Shown piece after piece: positions 52,613 through 60,841 of a stretch of DNA of 64,000 nt; the stretch's first letter is position 1, and each line of letters starts with the position of its first letter. The notes beneath the pieces were generated by a model, which saw nothing but the letters and a program-made list of their open reading frames with translations, did not search any database and was not told where the DNA came from. Made by a program: the position numbers and the translations under genes. The stretch comes from Alphaproteobacteria bacterium. GTDB taxonomy: Bacteria > Pseudomonadota > Alphaproteobacteria > JAAEOK01. The stretch lies in assembly GCA_024244705.1 (NCBI GenBank), contig JAAEOK010000042.1:1-64000 (forward strand), read 5' to 3'.

Positions 52613-54043
52613 ATGACCGGAAATCTGCTGATCCTGGTGGCCGACGAATTTGCCCGATCCTGCCTCGGGTGCGCCGGACATCCGGTGATCCAGTCCCCGC
52701 ATCTCGACGCCCTGGCGGCGCGGGGAACGCGCTTTACCCGTGCCTATTGCAATTCGCCCATTTGCGTGCCGGCGCGCGCCGTCATCCAGACCGGCCGCTA
52801 CGTCCACCAGAGCGGCCATTGGGACAGCGCGCATCCCTATCGCGGAAAGCCGGAAGGCTGGGCCCACGCATTGCGACATCGTGACGTCGACGCGGTTTCA
52901 GTCGGCAAATTGCATTTCGGGTCAAGCCGGGACGATAACGGCTTTTCACCGGAAATTCTGCCGCTCCATGTCGCGGACGGCGTCGGGTGGATGCCGGCTC
53001 TCCTACGCGATCCCTTGCCGGACTTTCCGGCCGCGCGCGAACTGGCGGCGGAGGTGGGACCGGGAGAGACCGAATACCATCGCTATGATCGCGACGTCCG
53101 GGACGCCGCTTGCAGTTGGCTTGACCACCGCGGCCGAGAAAACCCGCGCCCATGGGCGCTGTTCGTGTCCTTCGCCAGTCCCCACTATCCGTTGGTCGCA
53201 CCGCACCGCTTTTTCGATCTCTACAGGGACCGGGAACTCGGCGAACCGATCCCGTCGGGCGGCCAAGACGCCACGCATCCCGTACTCCGTAAACTTATCG
53301 GCTTTTTCGACTACGACCGCCATTTCACCGCGGAGCGGCGGCGCCTCGCGCGGGCCAGCTATTTCGCCCTGATAAGTTTCGTCGACGAGCTTATCGGGGA
53401 TGTCCTTTCCGCTCTCGGCGATTCCGGATTCGCCGACGACACCACCGTTCTGTTCCTTTCGGACCATGGCGAGATGCTCGGCGACCTCGGGATCTGGACC
53501 AAGCAGGTCATGTACGAAGGCTCGGTCGGCATACCGCTCATCCTCGCCGGGCCCGGGACGCCGGGCGGCCATGTATCGCACACCCCAGTGTCGCTGATCG
53601 ACATCTATCCGACCACATTCGACGCGGTGTTGGGCGAAGTCCCGGAAACGGAATTACCGGGCCAGTCGTTAATTTCACTTGCCGGCGCGGCGGACGATCA
53701 TGACCGGGTCGTGTTTTCGGAATACCACGACGGCGGTTCCCCGACCGGCATGTTCATGGTGCGGAAAGGACACTGGAAGCTGGTTCACTACGCGGGCGCA
53801 AGACCGCAGCTCTTCAACCTCGATACGGACCGCGACGAGTTACGGGATTTGGCCGACGATCCGGGCACGGCGTCCACACTCGCGGAGATGGAACGGACCC
53901 TGTGCGGGATTTGCGATCCGGCCGAAGTCAATGCGCGCGCCTTCGCCGATCAGGCCGCGCTGATCGCCGAATACGGCGGCGAGCAGGCACTCCGCCGCCG
54001 CTCCGACCTGTCCTTCAACTACACGCCGGTCCCGGCCGCCTGA
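52613..54043 (+). CDS. Sulfatase / alkaline-phosphatase-superfamily hydrolase
   Basis: A 476-residue sulfatase-fold enzyme. The formylglycine motif CxPxR is Cys51-Val-Pro-Ala-Arg55, extended by AVIQTGRY, so it needs activation by a formylglycine-generating enzyme not seen here. LLILVADEF near the start and LFLSDHGEMLGD bring metal ligands. No signal peptide is present, so it is cytoplasmic, as are choline sulfatase and phosphonate monoester hydrolase, its likely relatives. The exact ester is unknown. The ATG at 52613 has a GAGAG site; a GTG six codons upstream is possible. Confidence 0.9.
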   Translation: MTGNLLILVADEFARSCLGCAGHPVIQSPHLDALAARGTRFTRAYCNSPICVPARAVIQTGRYVHQSGHWDSAHPYRGKPEGWAHALRHRDVDAVSVGKLHFGSSRDDNGFSPEILPLHVADGVGWMPALLRDPLPDFPAARELAAEVGPGETEYHRYDRDVRDAACSWLDHRGRENPRPWALFVSFASPHYPLVAPHRFFDLYRDRELGEPIPSGGQDATHPVLRKLIGFFDYDRHFTAERRRLARASYFALISFVDELIGDVLSALGDSGFADDTTVLFLSDHGEMLGDLGIWTKQVMYEGSVGIPLILAGPGTPGGHVSHTPVSLIDIYPTTFDAVLGEVPETELPGQSLISLAGAADDHDRVVFSEYHDGGSPTGMFMVRKGHWKLVHYAGARPQLFNLDTDRDELRDLADDPGTASTLAEMERTLCGICDPAEVNARAFADQAALIAEYGGEQALRRRSDLSFNYTPVPAA

Positions 54044-54052
54044 GCGCGCCGA

Positions 54053-55540
54053 TCATTGACCGGCCGTATTTTCGATCAGGCGGACATAAAACCGAATGAC
54101 ATCGCCATAGGCGGCGACGCCAAGGCGCTCATTGACACCATGAATGCCGCTCAGGCGCTCGTTGTCCAGCTTCACCGGCAGGAAGCGATAGACGTTGTCG
54201 GCGATCGCCACATAGTGCCGGCTATCGGTCGCCGCGATGACCAGACCGGGCGCGACGAGCACGTCCGGAAATACTTCCAACGTTGTCAGTTCTATGGCCC
54301 GGTAACTGTCCGCATCGATGCTCGACACCGGCGACGCCTCGTTCGCCTCGCCCTCGACGTCGATCGTAATTTCCGGGTCGTCGATAACCTTGCGGACATG
54401 GCCGACAATGTCATCGATGTCGTCGCCCGGCAGTATCCTGAAATTGACGATGACATTCGCCGATTGCGGCAGGACATTGTCCTTGATACCGCCGGCAATC
54501 TTTGTTGCGGCAGCCGTCGTACGGATGGCCGCATTGGTCGTCGGTGAGGATTCGAACTCCGAGACAACCATGCCCTCGAACAACCACAGATTGGTCACCG
54601 CAATATCTTGGGGGAACGACATTTCGGGCGCCAGGGCGGCCAGCATCTGCGAAGTCGGTGGTCGAATCTCCGCCGGCATCGGGCGTTTTTGCAGGCGCAC
54701 GATGGCACGGGCCAAACGCCCGATCGCGGTTTCCGGCGGTGGCATCGAGGAATGTCCTCCAGTGCCCATGGCGGTCAGGCGGAGGGACAAATACCCCTTC
54801 TCGGCGGTACCGATCAGCGCCACCGGTGGCTTTACCCCCGGCACGATGCCATCGGTTATGACAAGACCCTCGTCCAGGACGTATTCCGGATGGACGCCAC
54901 GGCTTCGGAGCATTTCGGCAATCGTCTGGGCGCCCTTGGCACCCGAAAGTTCTTCGTCGTGACCGAAGGCGATATAGATCGTCCGGTTTGGCCTGAACCC
55001 TTGCTTGACCAGAATGTCGACCCCTTCGAGGATGCCGAGTACGCTGAGCTTGTCGTCCAGACTGCCGCGGCCCCAGATCATGCCGTCCGCGACAAGTCCT
55101 GAGAATGGCGGGTGATGCCAATCGTCCCTGGTCTTTTCGTCGATCGGCACGACATCAAGATGAGCGATGAGCAGTAGTGGTTTTGCGCTCGAGTCTTCGC
55201 CTTTCCACGTATAGAGGAAGCTGAACTCGTTCACCGTCTCGCGCGTCAAGGCGCCGCCGAAGTCACTATATTTCTCGGTCAAAAAATCGGCGAATTGACG
55301 AAACGGCGCGGTTCCGTTCGGCTCCTCGAGATCGGCGGAAATCGTCTTGATGCGTATCGCCTCGCCCAAGCGTGTGGCGGCGCCGTCGGCGTCGACGGCA
55401 ATGGCGGGCCGCTGGGATGGGGCGGCGGGTCGGGTCGCGTCCGAGGCGCATCCGCCGGCGAACAGAATTAGCAAGGTTGCCGGAAGAACCCACGAAAAGC
55501 CTATCAGCCGTGACAAACTCTTATTTAATTCTAATGCCAT
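54053..55540 (-). CDS. M20 family metallopeptidase lipoprotein (PM20D1/carboxypeptidase-S-like)
   Basis: A 495-residue dizinc hydrolase anchored as a lipoprotein: the signal LPATLLILFAGGC supplies the lipobox. The catalytic domain shows LLIAHLDVVP, GRGSLDDK with the bridging Asp, GHDEELSG with the catalytic Glu, and a late metal His in SGIHGVNERL. The lid domain lies at about 240-390 (GTGGHSSMPP). The size and order fit the PM20D1/carboxypeptidase S group, which cleaves N-acyl amino acids or dipeptides. It probably works in the periplasm. The ATG at 55540 is directly followed by the signal sequence. Confidence 0.9.
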   Translation of the reverse strand: MALELNKSLSRLIGFSWVLPATLLILFAGGCASDATRPAAPSQRPAIAVDADGAATRLGEAIRIKTISADLEEPNGTAPFRQFADFLTEKYSDFGGALTRETVNEFSFLYTWKGEDSSAKPLLLIAHLDVVPIDEKTRDDWHHPPFSGLVADGMIWGRGSLDDKLSVLGILEGVDILVKQGFRPNRTIYIAFGHDEELSGAKGAQTIAEMLRSRGVHPEYVLDEGLVITDGIVPGVKPPVALIGTAEKGYLSLRLTAMGTGGHSSMPPPETAIGRLARAIVRLQKRPMPAEIRPPTSQMLAALAPEMSFPQDIAVTNLWLFEGMVVSEFESSPTTNAAIRTTAAATKIAGGIKDNVLPQSANVIVNFRILPGDDIDDIVGHVRKVIDDPEITIDVEGEANEASPVSSIDADSYRAIELTTLEVFPDVLVAPGLVIAATDSRHYVAIADNVYRFLPVKLDNERLSGIHGVNERLGVAAYGDVIRFYVRLIENTAGQ

Positions 55541-55588
55541 AGAACAATACCCTCTTATCTTACATTTGCTATCTTTCGCCCCGTATCG

Positions 55589-56554
55589 TCAGGCACCCGA
55601 CGGTTTTCGAAACCACAGGCAGCCGCCTCCGATGCCGTGGGCCGGGAATTCGAGGCCCGGCGGCGCGATTGTCTTTATCCGTTCTTCGTACCGAACCCCC
55701 GCATAAGCACAAGAAAAGACCAGCGGAAATTTCTCGCCGAAGGCCAGCATGTAGGCGCCCAGCACATACTGCTCGTTGTAATGACGCTTGACCCAGCTTG
55801 GCGGATAGTCGTTGGGCCAAAAGATGTCGTGGATACCGATACGGGTACCGGCCTTGAGACGGGGTAGCACGTCGAGGAAGAATGCCGTCACGTCCGAGTT
55901 TTGCAGGCAATGATGGCTCCCATCGATGAAAACAACATCGTCTGCCGCGATCCTGTCGAAGAATGCCGGATCGAGATCCTCCATCGCCACGTGCTCGACA
56001 TGGTCGGCGAGGTCCGAAATCTCGGCGCGCGGCGAAGGGTCGATCGACGTGATGGCGGTGCGCAAACCCTGGTCCCGAATAGCGCGCCTCGCGAATTTGG
56101 TGGAATTTCCCGATCCGATCTCGATGTATCTCGGCGCCGGTTCCCCGGTCAGAACCGTATAGAGACTCATCCCATCGAGCGGGCTGAACCAATTCTGGTT
56201 CCAGTACGGTTCGCTACCCTCGTCCGGCCCATCGAGGGGAATGGCCGCGAAGGCGTCGCGATGCGCGGCCATGTGTTCGATGAATTTCGCTTGCGCCGTA
56301 TCGTGCGCCGCGAGGATCTCCGCAATGAACCCATTGGCCGGTTCGCCGTAACCGTAACGCGGACGAAAATCCGGCGGATGGACGATTTTGATCCGAACGA
56401 CGTCCGAATAGGCGCCGCGCAGGACTCGATCCTCCTGCGTCATGTAATGGGAGACCAGGTTGCCGCGCCGGCTCCTGCTGACCAGGACGGTCTTCTTTTT
56501 CGTCCCAACCGGTTTCGCCGGGTCGTCGGCCACGCAGCAATCTCCCATCGTCAT
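55589..56554 (-). CDS. SAM-dependent methyltransferase-like protein
   Basis: A 321-residue protein with a Rossmann core like the Methyltransf_24 group: YIEIGSGNSTKFARRAI as motif I, AITSIDPSPR, DVVFIDGSHH and a downstream GTRIGIHDIFWP. About 120 residues precede the core, with a conserved-looking FSPLDGMSLY segment. Such proteins are often found with polysaccharide or glycan genes, but none adjoins it here. The substrate is unknown. Two ATGs six bases apart compete as start. A transposase fragment ends about 40 bases upstream of it. Confidence 0.75.
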   Translation of the reverse strand: MTMGDCCVADDPAKPVGTKKKTVLVSRSRRGNLVSHYMTQEDRVLRGAYSDVVRIKIVHPPDFRPRYGYGEPANGFIAEILAAHDTAQAKFIEHMAAHRDAFAAIPLDGPDEGSEPYWNQNWFSPLDGMSLYTVLTGEPAPRYIEIGSGNSTKFARRAIRDQGLRTAITSIDPSPRAEISDLADHVEHVAMEDLDPAFFDRIAADDVVFIDGSHHCLQNSDVTAFFLDVLPRLKAGTRIGIHDIFWPNDYPPSWVKRHYNEQYVLGAYMLAFGEKFPLVFSCAYAGVRYEERIKTIAPPGLEFPAHGIGGGCLWFRKPSGA

Positions 56555-56597
56555 GCGCCCGACGTAGATTACTCAATTCGAGCCGATTGGCCCACGA

Positions 56598-56858
56598 TTA
56601 CTCCTCGCCTGTCGAAGCCTCACGGGCCGTATCACCGGCGAGCCGTTTCCTCCCCGCCTCCAGGAATTCCTTCGACAAGCTGTAGTGGAGACTCTGGGCG
56701 ATACCCTCACGGCGGCACAACTCGCCAATGCTGTCCTCGCCGCGCAGGCCATCGAGCACAATGCGGATCTTCTCCTCAGCCGAATAGCGCTTGCGTGTCG
56801 CCCGACGGATGTTCTTGACAACCTGCTCAGAGGTCTCGTTCGGTGGCCCGGATTTCAA
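56598..56858 (-). pseudogene. Truncated IS3-family transposase OrfA
   Basis: An 86-residue fragment with the IS3 OrfA helix-turn-helix region: IRRATRKRYSAEEKIRIVLD, GLRGEDSIGELCRREGIAQS and AGRKRLAGDTAREAS. In intact relatives the frame continues with a DEVKDLRREA-like leucine-zipper segment and an overlapping integrase-type OrfB. Here it stops soon after, and no OrfB or terminal inverted repeat follows. It is a dead remnant, and the neighbouring noncoding DNA up to 57508 may contain more of the element. Confidence 0.82.
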
Positions 56859-57508
56859 TAACCCAAATCTGTCTCACAGTTGTTGACGCCGCAAACCCCA
56901 GTATGGCCAACTCCCCGGCCCTTTCGAAGCGATTCTCGCCGCATTGCGCCGGTTTGATACGGGAACATCGTTGCCGTAGCGCTGTGTTCCAATTGTGGCG
57001 CCGACAGTCGCTCGCCTCCCCGGAAAACGACCGATCGCGCGCCGGCGAGATTCAGCGGCGCCAAATGTCCGATATTGGTGAAACGAATGCGAATTTTTTT
57101 AAGATCGGTCAACGCATCCAGGAAATTGGGCCACTATGCTGAACGCCGGTGCGTCGTCGCGTAGCGGTATCTGCACGTACTCGCCGACGAAAACGCAGCG
57201 GGCGGCGGTCGGGCGCCACGGCGAAATGATCGACCGCGCCCAAAGTAAGGACCGTCAGCGGCAATCTTGTCGAAGTGCCCACCTAGATCACGGCGAAAGA
57301 TCCGCTCGACCGGATGTGGGGGCTGGGTGCCATCCAGGATTGATGCGCTACCCGCTGGATGAGCATGGGACTGGTCGCGACCGGCATGCCTCAGCACTTT
57401 TTGTCAATTCTAGTCCACCGTGGTACGGTTTCAGCGGGTCATAAAGGGGAGCAGGATGAGACGACGTCCTGTCCTAGCGGATTGAGCGCACCAGGGTTTC
57501 TGTTCGGC
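56859..57508. other. Gene-poor segment next to the IS remnant
   Basis: About 650 bases without a convincing gene. Both strands have short open frames of irregular composition. The minus-strand peptide around 57150-57390 (HPVERIFRRDLGGHF) is reminiscent of coding sequence but matches nothing I can name and has no good start. Degenerate mobile-element DNA is the likeliest content. Confidence 0.35.
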
Positions 57509-58987
57509 ATGGATGTCCGCCGATTTGGCAGGGTCTTCAGTGGACTGCTTATTGTGATGCTGCTGCAGTCGGCGCCGTCGGCGACTGCCGACTACTACGA
57601 TGGCCTGCGCGCCTACGATGCCAAGGACTTCGCCGCCGCGCTCGCCGAATGGCGGCCCGCATCCGATGCCGGCGACGCCCAAAGCCAGTTTCGATTAGCG
57701 GAACTTCTTGAACACGGCCTTGGCACGCCGCAGAACTTCGTGCGCGCCCATCTTTACTACAATCTTGCCGGGGCGCAGGGAAACGAAGAGGCGCGCGCGC
57801 GCCGAGACGCTATCGGCGAAATGATGACTGGGGAAGAGCTTGCCGAGGCGCGGAAGCTCGCCGCCGACTGGGTTTCGCGCGTGGCGGTCGAACCGGTTAG
57901 CGAGCCGTCGAGCGCGTCAGCCGAGAGCGTAGAGGCCGAACCATCGGTCGACGTTACAGCACCGCCGCCACCGAGCGACCCAGGGCCGGAAATCAGCGAT
58001 GCCGGCACGATACGCGAAGCGCAGACCATCTTGACCCAGATTGGCTTCGACGCCGGTCCAGTGGACGGAGTGATCGGCGCCAAGACCAGAGACGCGATCA
58101 GCGAATGGCAGTCCAATCACGACCGTGAGCAAACCGCACGTCTCACGACCGATGTTCTTGCCGGCCTGCGCGAGATCGATGTGACAAGCATTGTCACCGA
58201 CAAGGATCTCATACGCGAGGCACAGACGATCCTTTGGCGTGCCGGTCGTCTCGATGAACCCGGGTCCGCCATAACCGGAGTGGACTTCAGATATGCAATC
58301 GGTGCTTGGCAGAGCTACGGTGGAATGAAACCCACATATCTCTTGACGCCGGATGTCCTGGAGGCGCTGCGCGCGATCAATTTTTCGTCGGAAATTACGG
58401 ACCCGAACGTGATCCGAGAGGTACAGAACATTCTTTTTGAGATCGATTTGCTCGATCTCTATGGCGAGGAGCTTGGCTCCGAGGCCGGTATCTTGGCCGG
58501 CGATACTAGGTTCGCGCTGTGGGGCCATGAACTGTTGGATGAATCGAGTATGGAGCTGCCGCCGGCGTTCGTCCTGCTGACGCCCGATTTGCTTGCGGAA
58601 CTGCGGGCGATCGACTTGAACAAATACATCTGGGGCGCCGCCTGCGCCTGCACGGACGGGACCAATGCCGCGACTTGGAACCACCAGAGCCGCGCCTCGT
58701 CCCAGGAAGCCGTGACGAAACGATGCCGCGAACTAACCGGAGTTCCCGACAAATGCTCTGTGCTGAGCGTCGTTGCGACGCCGGACTCGGTTGATTGGCT
58801 TGGGTGGCGGTGGTGCACGCAGGAGACAGAGGAGTACATCTACCAAGCGATATCCGCTTTCATTGGAATCTCTCGCGCAGAAATCGAGGAGGAGGCATTC
58901 GCCAATCTCCAAGGCGACGACAGGACGTGGCAGAGAAGCGAATGCGAACTGTTGGCAGTGATTGCCGCCGACGGGAGCCATCAATGA
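57509..58987 (+). CDS. Exported Sel1 / peptidoglycan-binding / DUF4189-like protein, copy 1
   Basis: A 492-residue exported protein. The signal peptide (LLIVMLLQSAPSATA) precedes a Sel1/TPR region (YYDGLRAYDAKDFAAALAEW, GLGTPQNFVRAHLYYNLAG), a Pro/Glu linker, and three divergent peptidoglycan-binding-like units starting IREAQTILTQIGFDAGPVDG. The C-terminal 120 residues, with scattered cysteines and YIWGAACAC, look DUF4189-like. A cell-wall-associated role in the periplasm is likely. The ATG at 57509 is chosen because it opens the signal peptide; its ribosome site is weak. A paralogue lies directly downstream. Confidence 0.75.
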   Translation: MDVRRFGRVFSGLLIVMLLQSAPSATADYYDGLRAYDAKDFAAALAEWRPASDAGDAQSQFRLAELLEHGLGTPQNFVRAHLYYNLAGAQGNEEARARRDAIGEMMTGEELAEARKLAADWVSRVAVEPVSEPSSASAESVEAEPSVDVTAPPPPSDPGPEISDAGTIREAQTILTQIGFDAGPVDGVIGAKTRDAISEWQSNHDREQTARLTTDVLAGLREIDVTSIVTDKDLIREAQTILWRAGRLDEPGSAITGVDFRYAIGAWQSYGGMKPTYLLTPDVLEALRAINFSSEITDPNVIREVQNILFEIDLLDLYGEELGSEAGILAGDTRFALWGHELLDESSMELPPAFVLLTPDLLAELRAIDLNKYIWGAACACTDGTNAATWNHQSRASSQEAVTKRCRELTGVPDKCSVLSVVATPDSVDWLGWRWCTQETEEYIYQAISAFIGISRAEIEEEAFANLQGDDRTWQRSECELLAVIAADGSHQ

Positions 58988-59148
58988 TGGGTGCCTCTTG
59001 GGAGGCCGCCCCCACGGTCCCTGCCGCCGGACCGAACCGAGTTCGTGCGGCCGCAACGCCAAGGGTCGACAGCGTTGAAACGATTGTTAGCCGTTGTTCG
59101 AACGCTAGGAGACGAGTTCGAAGTATAAGCTTAGTTCAGAACGCTGCC

Positions 59149-60342
59149 GTGACATTTCGGGATTGGCTGTTTGTCGATCGAAGGAAGCCTCGCCGGTATC
59201 GTAGGATTCTTCCGGTGGCGGCATTTGCGCTCCTACTACAGTCGACCGCACCGGCAACGGCCGACTTCTATGACGGCCTCCGTGCCTATGACGCCAAAGA
59301 CTATGCGTCGGCGTTGGCCGAATGGCAGATTTGGGCGGATACCGGCGACGCCGACAGTCAGTACCGGTTGGCGGCGCTCTTCGGACAGGGATTGGGCACG
59401 CCGCAGGATCTCGTTCGAGCCCATCTCTACTACAATCTTGCCGCCGCTCAGGCCCACGAGGAAGCGCATGCGCGTCGCGATGCCCTGAACGCATCGATGC
59501 CGAAGGTCGAACTCGCCGAGGCACGCAAGCGGGCCGCTGAGTGGACGCCGCGCACCGCCCCCAGGGCGGCGGATGCCCTAGCTGAAGGCGCGCCGGAACC
59601 GGTGGCGCCGGCGCCCGTAGTCGCCGAACCACCACCGATAGCGGTCGAGGAGCCGCCCGTGGTGTCATCGCCGCCGCCTCGCTCGCCGGACTCGACCGTC
59701 CAAATGGTGCAACGACAACTCGCCGAGATCGGCTATGACCCGGGCCCTGCGGACGGGTTGATGGGCGCCAAGACCTCGCGCGCGATTATGAAATTCGAAC
59801 GCGACTATGAGCTTGAGCCGAACGGGACCGTGACCGACCGCCTGATCGAACGGTTGGCCGCGGTGACCACTGGGAGCCCCGATCCCGGCGGATCCGGAAC
59901 AGATGCAACCGCGCCGGTGGACTACGAGGCACTGTGCGACGACTACTTTCTCATGGGCGAGGGCGATCCGGACCTGGACATGTTGTGTTCGGTCTATGAA
60001 AACCCGTACGCGGTCCTTTGGGGCGCGGTCGCCAAGGGCGTCGACTACTCGGACAATGACGCCTTCTATTTCGCCTACAACTATCCCGATGCCGACGAAG
60101 CCGAGACCAATGCGATGTCGAGCTGTCTGGCGGAGGCCAGCTATGGCTGTGAACTCGCGACTCTTATTACCGGCTGTTTCGCCGTGGCCCGTGCGCCCGG
60201 CAACGGATGGGGCTGGGCAACTCAAGATACAATCGAAACCGCCCAGGCGATGGCGCTTAGCCAATGCCGAGAGAGCAATACCGGCTGCTATCTGAGCAGT
60301 TCCTTCTGCGCGGATGGATCGGGAGAGTTTTTCTCCAACTGA
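59149..60342 (+). CDS. Exported Sel1 / peptidoglycan-binding / DUF4189 protein, copy 2
   Basis: A 397-residue paralogue of the preceding gene: same signal-peptide ending (LLQSTAPATA), FYDGLRAYDAKDYASALAEW, GLGTPQDLVRAHLYYNLAA, then a Pro/Ala-rich linker. It has only one peptidoglycan-binding unit (QRQLAEIGYDPGPADGLMG). The C-terminal DUF4189-type domain has AVLWGAVAKG and paired cysteines. The start is uncertain: GTG at 59149 gives a normal signal peptide, while an ATG at 58984 overlaps the stop of copy 1 (ATGA) but would add 55 unlikely residues. Tandem duplication followed by loss or gain of binding units explains the pair. Confidence 0.75.
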   Translation: MTFRDWLFVDRRKPRRYRRILPVAAFALLLQSTAPATADFYDGLRAYDAKDYASALAEWQIWADTGDADSQYRLAALFGQGLGTPQDLVRAHLYYNLAAAQAHEEAHARRDALNASMPKVELAEARKRAAEWTPRTAPRAADALAEGAPEPVAPAPVVAEPPPIAVEEPPVVSSPPPRSPDSTVQMVQRQLAEIGYDPGPADGLMGAKTSRAIMKFERDYELEPNGTVTDRLIERLAAVTTGSPDPGGSGTDATAPVDYEALCDDYFLMGEGDPDLDMLCSVYENPYAVLWGAVAKGVDYSDNDAFYFAYNYPDADEAETNAMSSCLAEASYGCELATLITGCFAVARAPGNGWGWATQDTIETAQAMALSQCRESNTGCYLSSSFCADGSGEFFSN

Positions 60343-60641
60343 GGGCCGACCACCACATCGCTTCGGCCGGGTCGTTGATGGACCGGCACGGGGCCGCACG
60401 GAATCGCGGCGGGCGGGCGTCAAGCGGAGCAGCGAATTGATCGGCCGCGCCTGTCGCGGATATCTCAACGAACCGAATGACCGCGACGACATCGCGCGCT
60501 GTCTCGAGGCCTTCGATGCTGCGTAGCAAAGCGCATGAAGAGATCGCCGCCGAACCTTCCGGAAGGAATATCCTTTGCCGGGCGCACGGCTCAGCCACCT
60601 GTGCTCGCTGCTGACAATAAACAGGGCAAGGTTGAAAAACT

Positions 60642-60717
60642 TGGTGAGCCCGGCAGGGATCGAACCTGCGACACCCTGATTAAAAGTCAGGTGCTCTACC
60701 GACTGAGCTACGGGCCC
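60642..60717 (-). tRNA. tRNA-Lys (anticodon TTT)
   Basis: A complete 76-base tRNA on the minus strand with encoded CCA. The acceptor stem GGGCCCG/CGGGCTC has one G-T pair, the T arm contains GGTTCGATCC, and the anticodon loop CTTTTAA gives TTT at 60682-60684. Its promoter lies just upstream. Confidence 0.97.
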
Positions 60718-60728
60718 CGCGCGGCGCG

Positions 60729-60757
60729 AACATAAGGACCGGTCGTCGGCCGGTCAA
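60729..60757 (-). promoter_or_regulatory. Promoter of tRNA-Lys
   Basis: On the minus strand TTGACC (60752-60757), a 17-base spacer and TATGTT (60729-60734) form a good sigma-70 promoter whose -10 box ends about 11 bases before the tRNA 5' end. Confidence 0.65.
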
Positions 60758-60841
60758 TAGACCTCGCCGCGCCGCTCGCGATAGCGGTGTGTCACCTGCC
60801 GCGAGACGGTATAGTCGGGAGATCGTGGCCCGCAGGATGTG

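Noticed and set aside
60642-60717. tRNA-Lys as an integration site
   Set aside because: No integrase gene and no repeated 3' fragment of the tRNA is seen in its neighbourhood; the window's integrase is 56 kb away.
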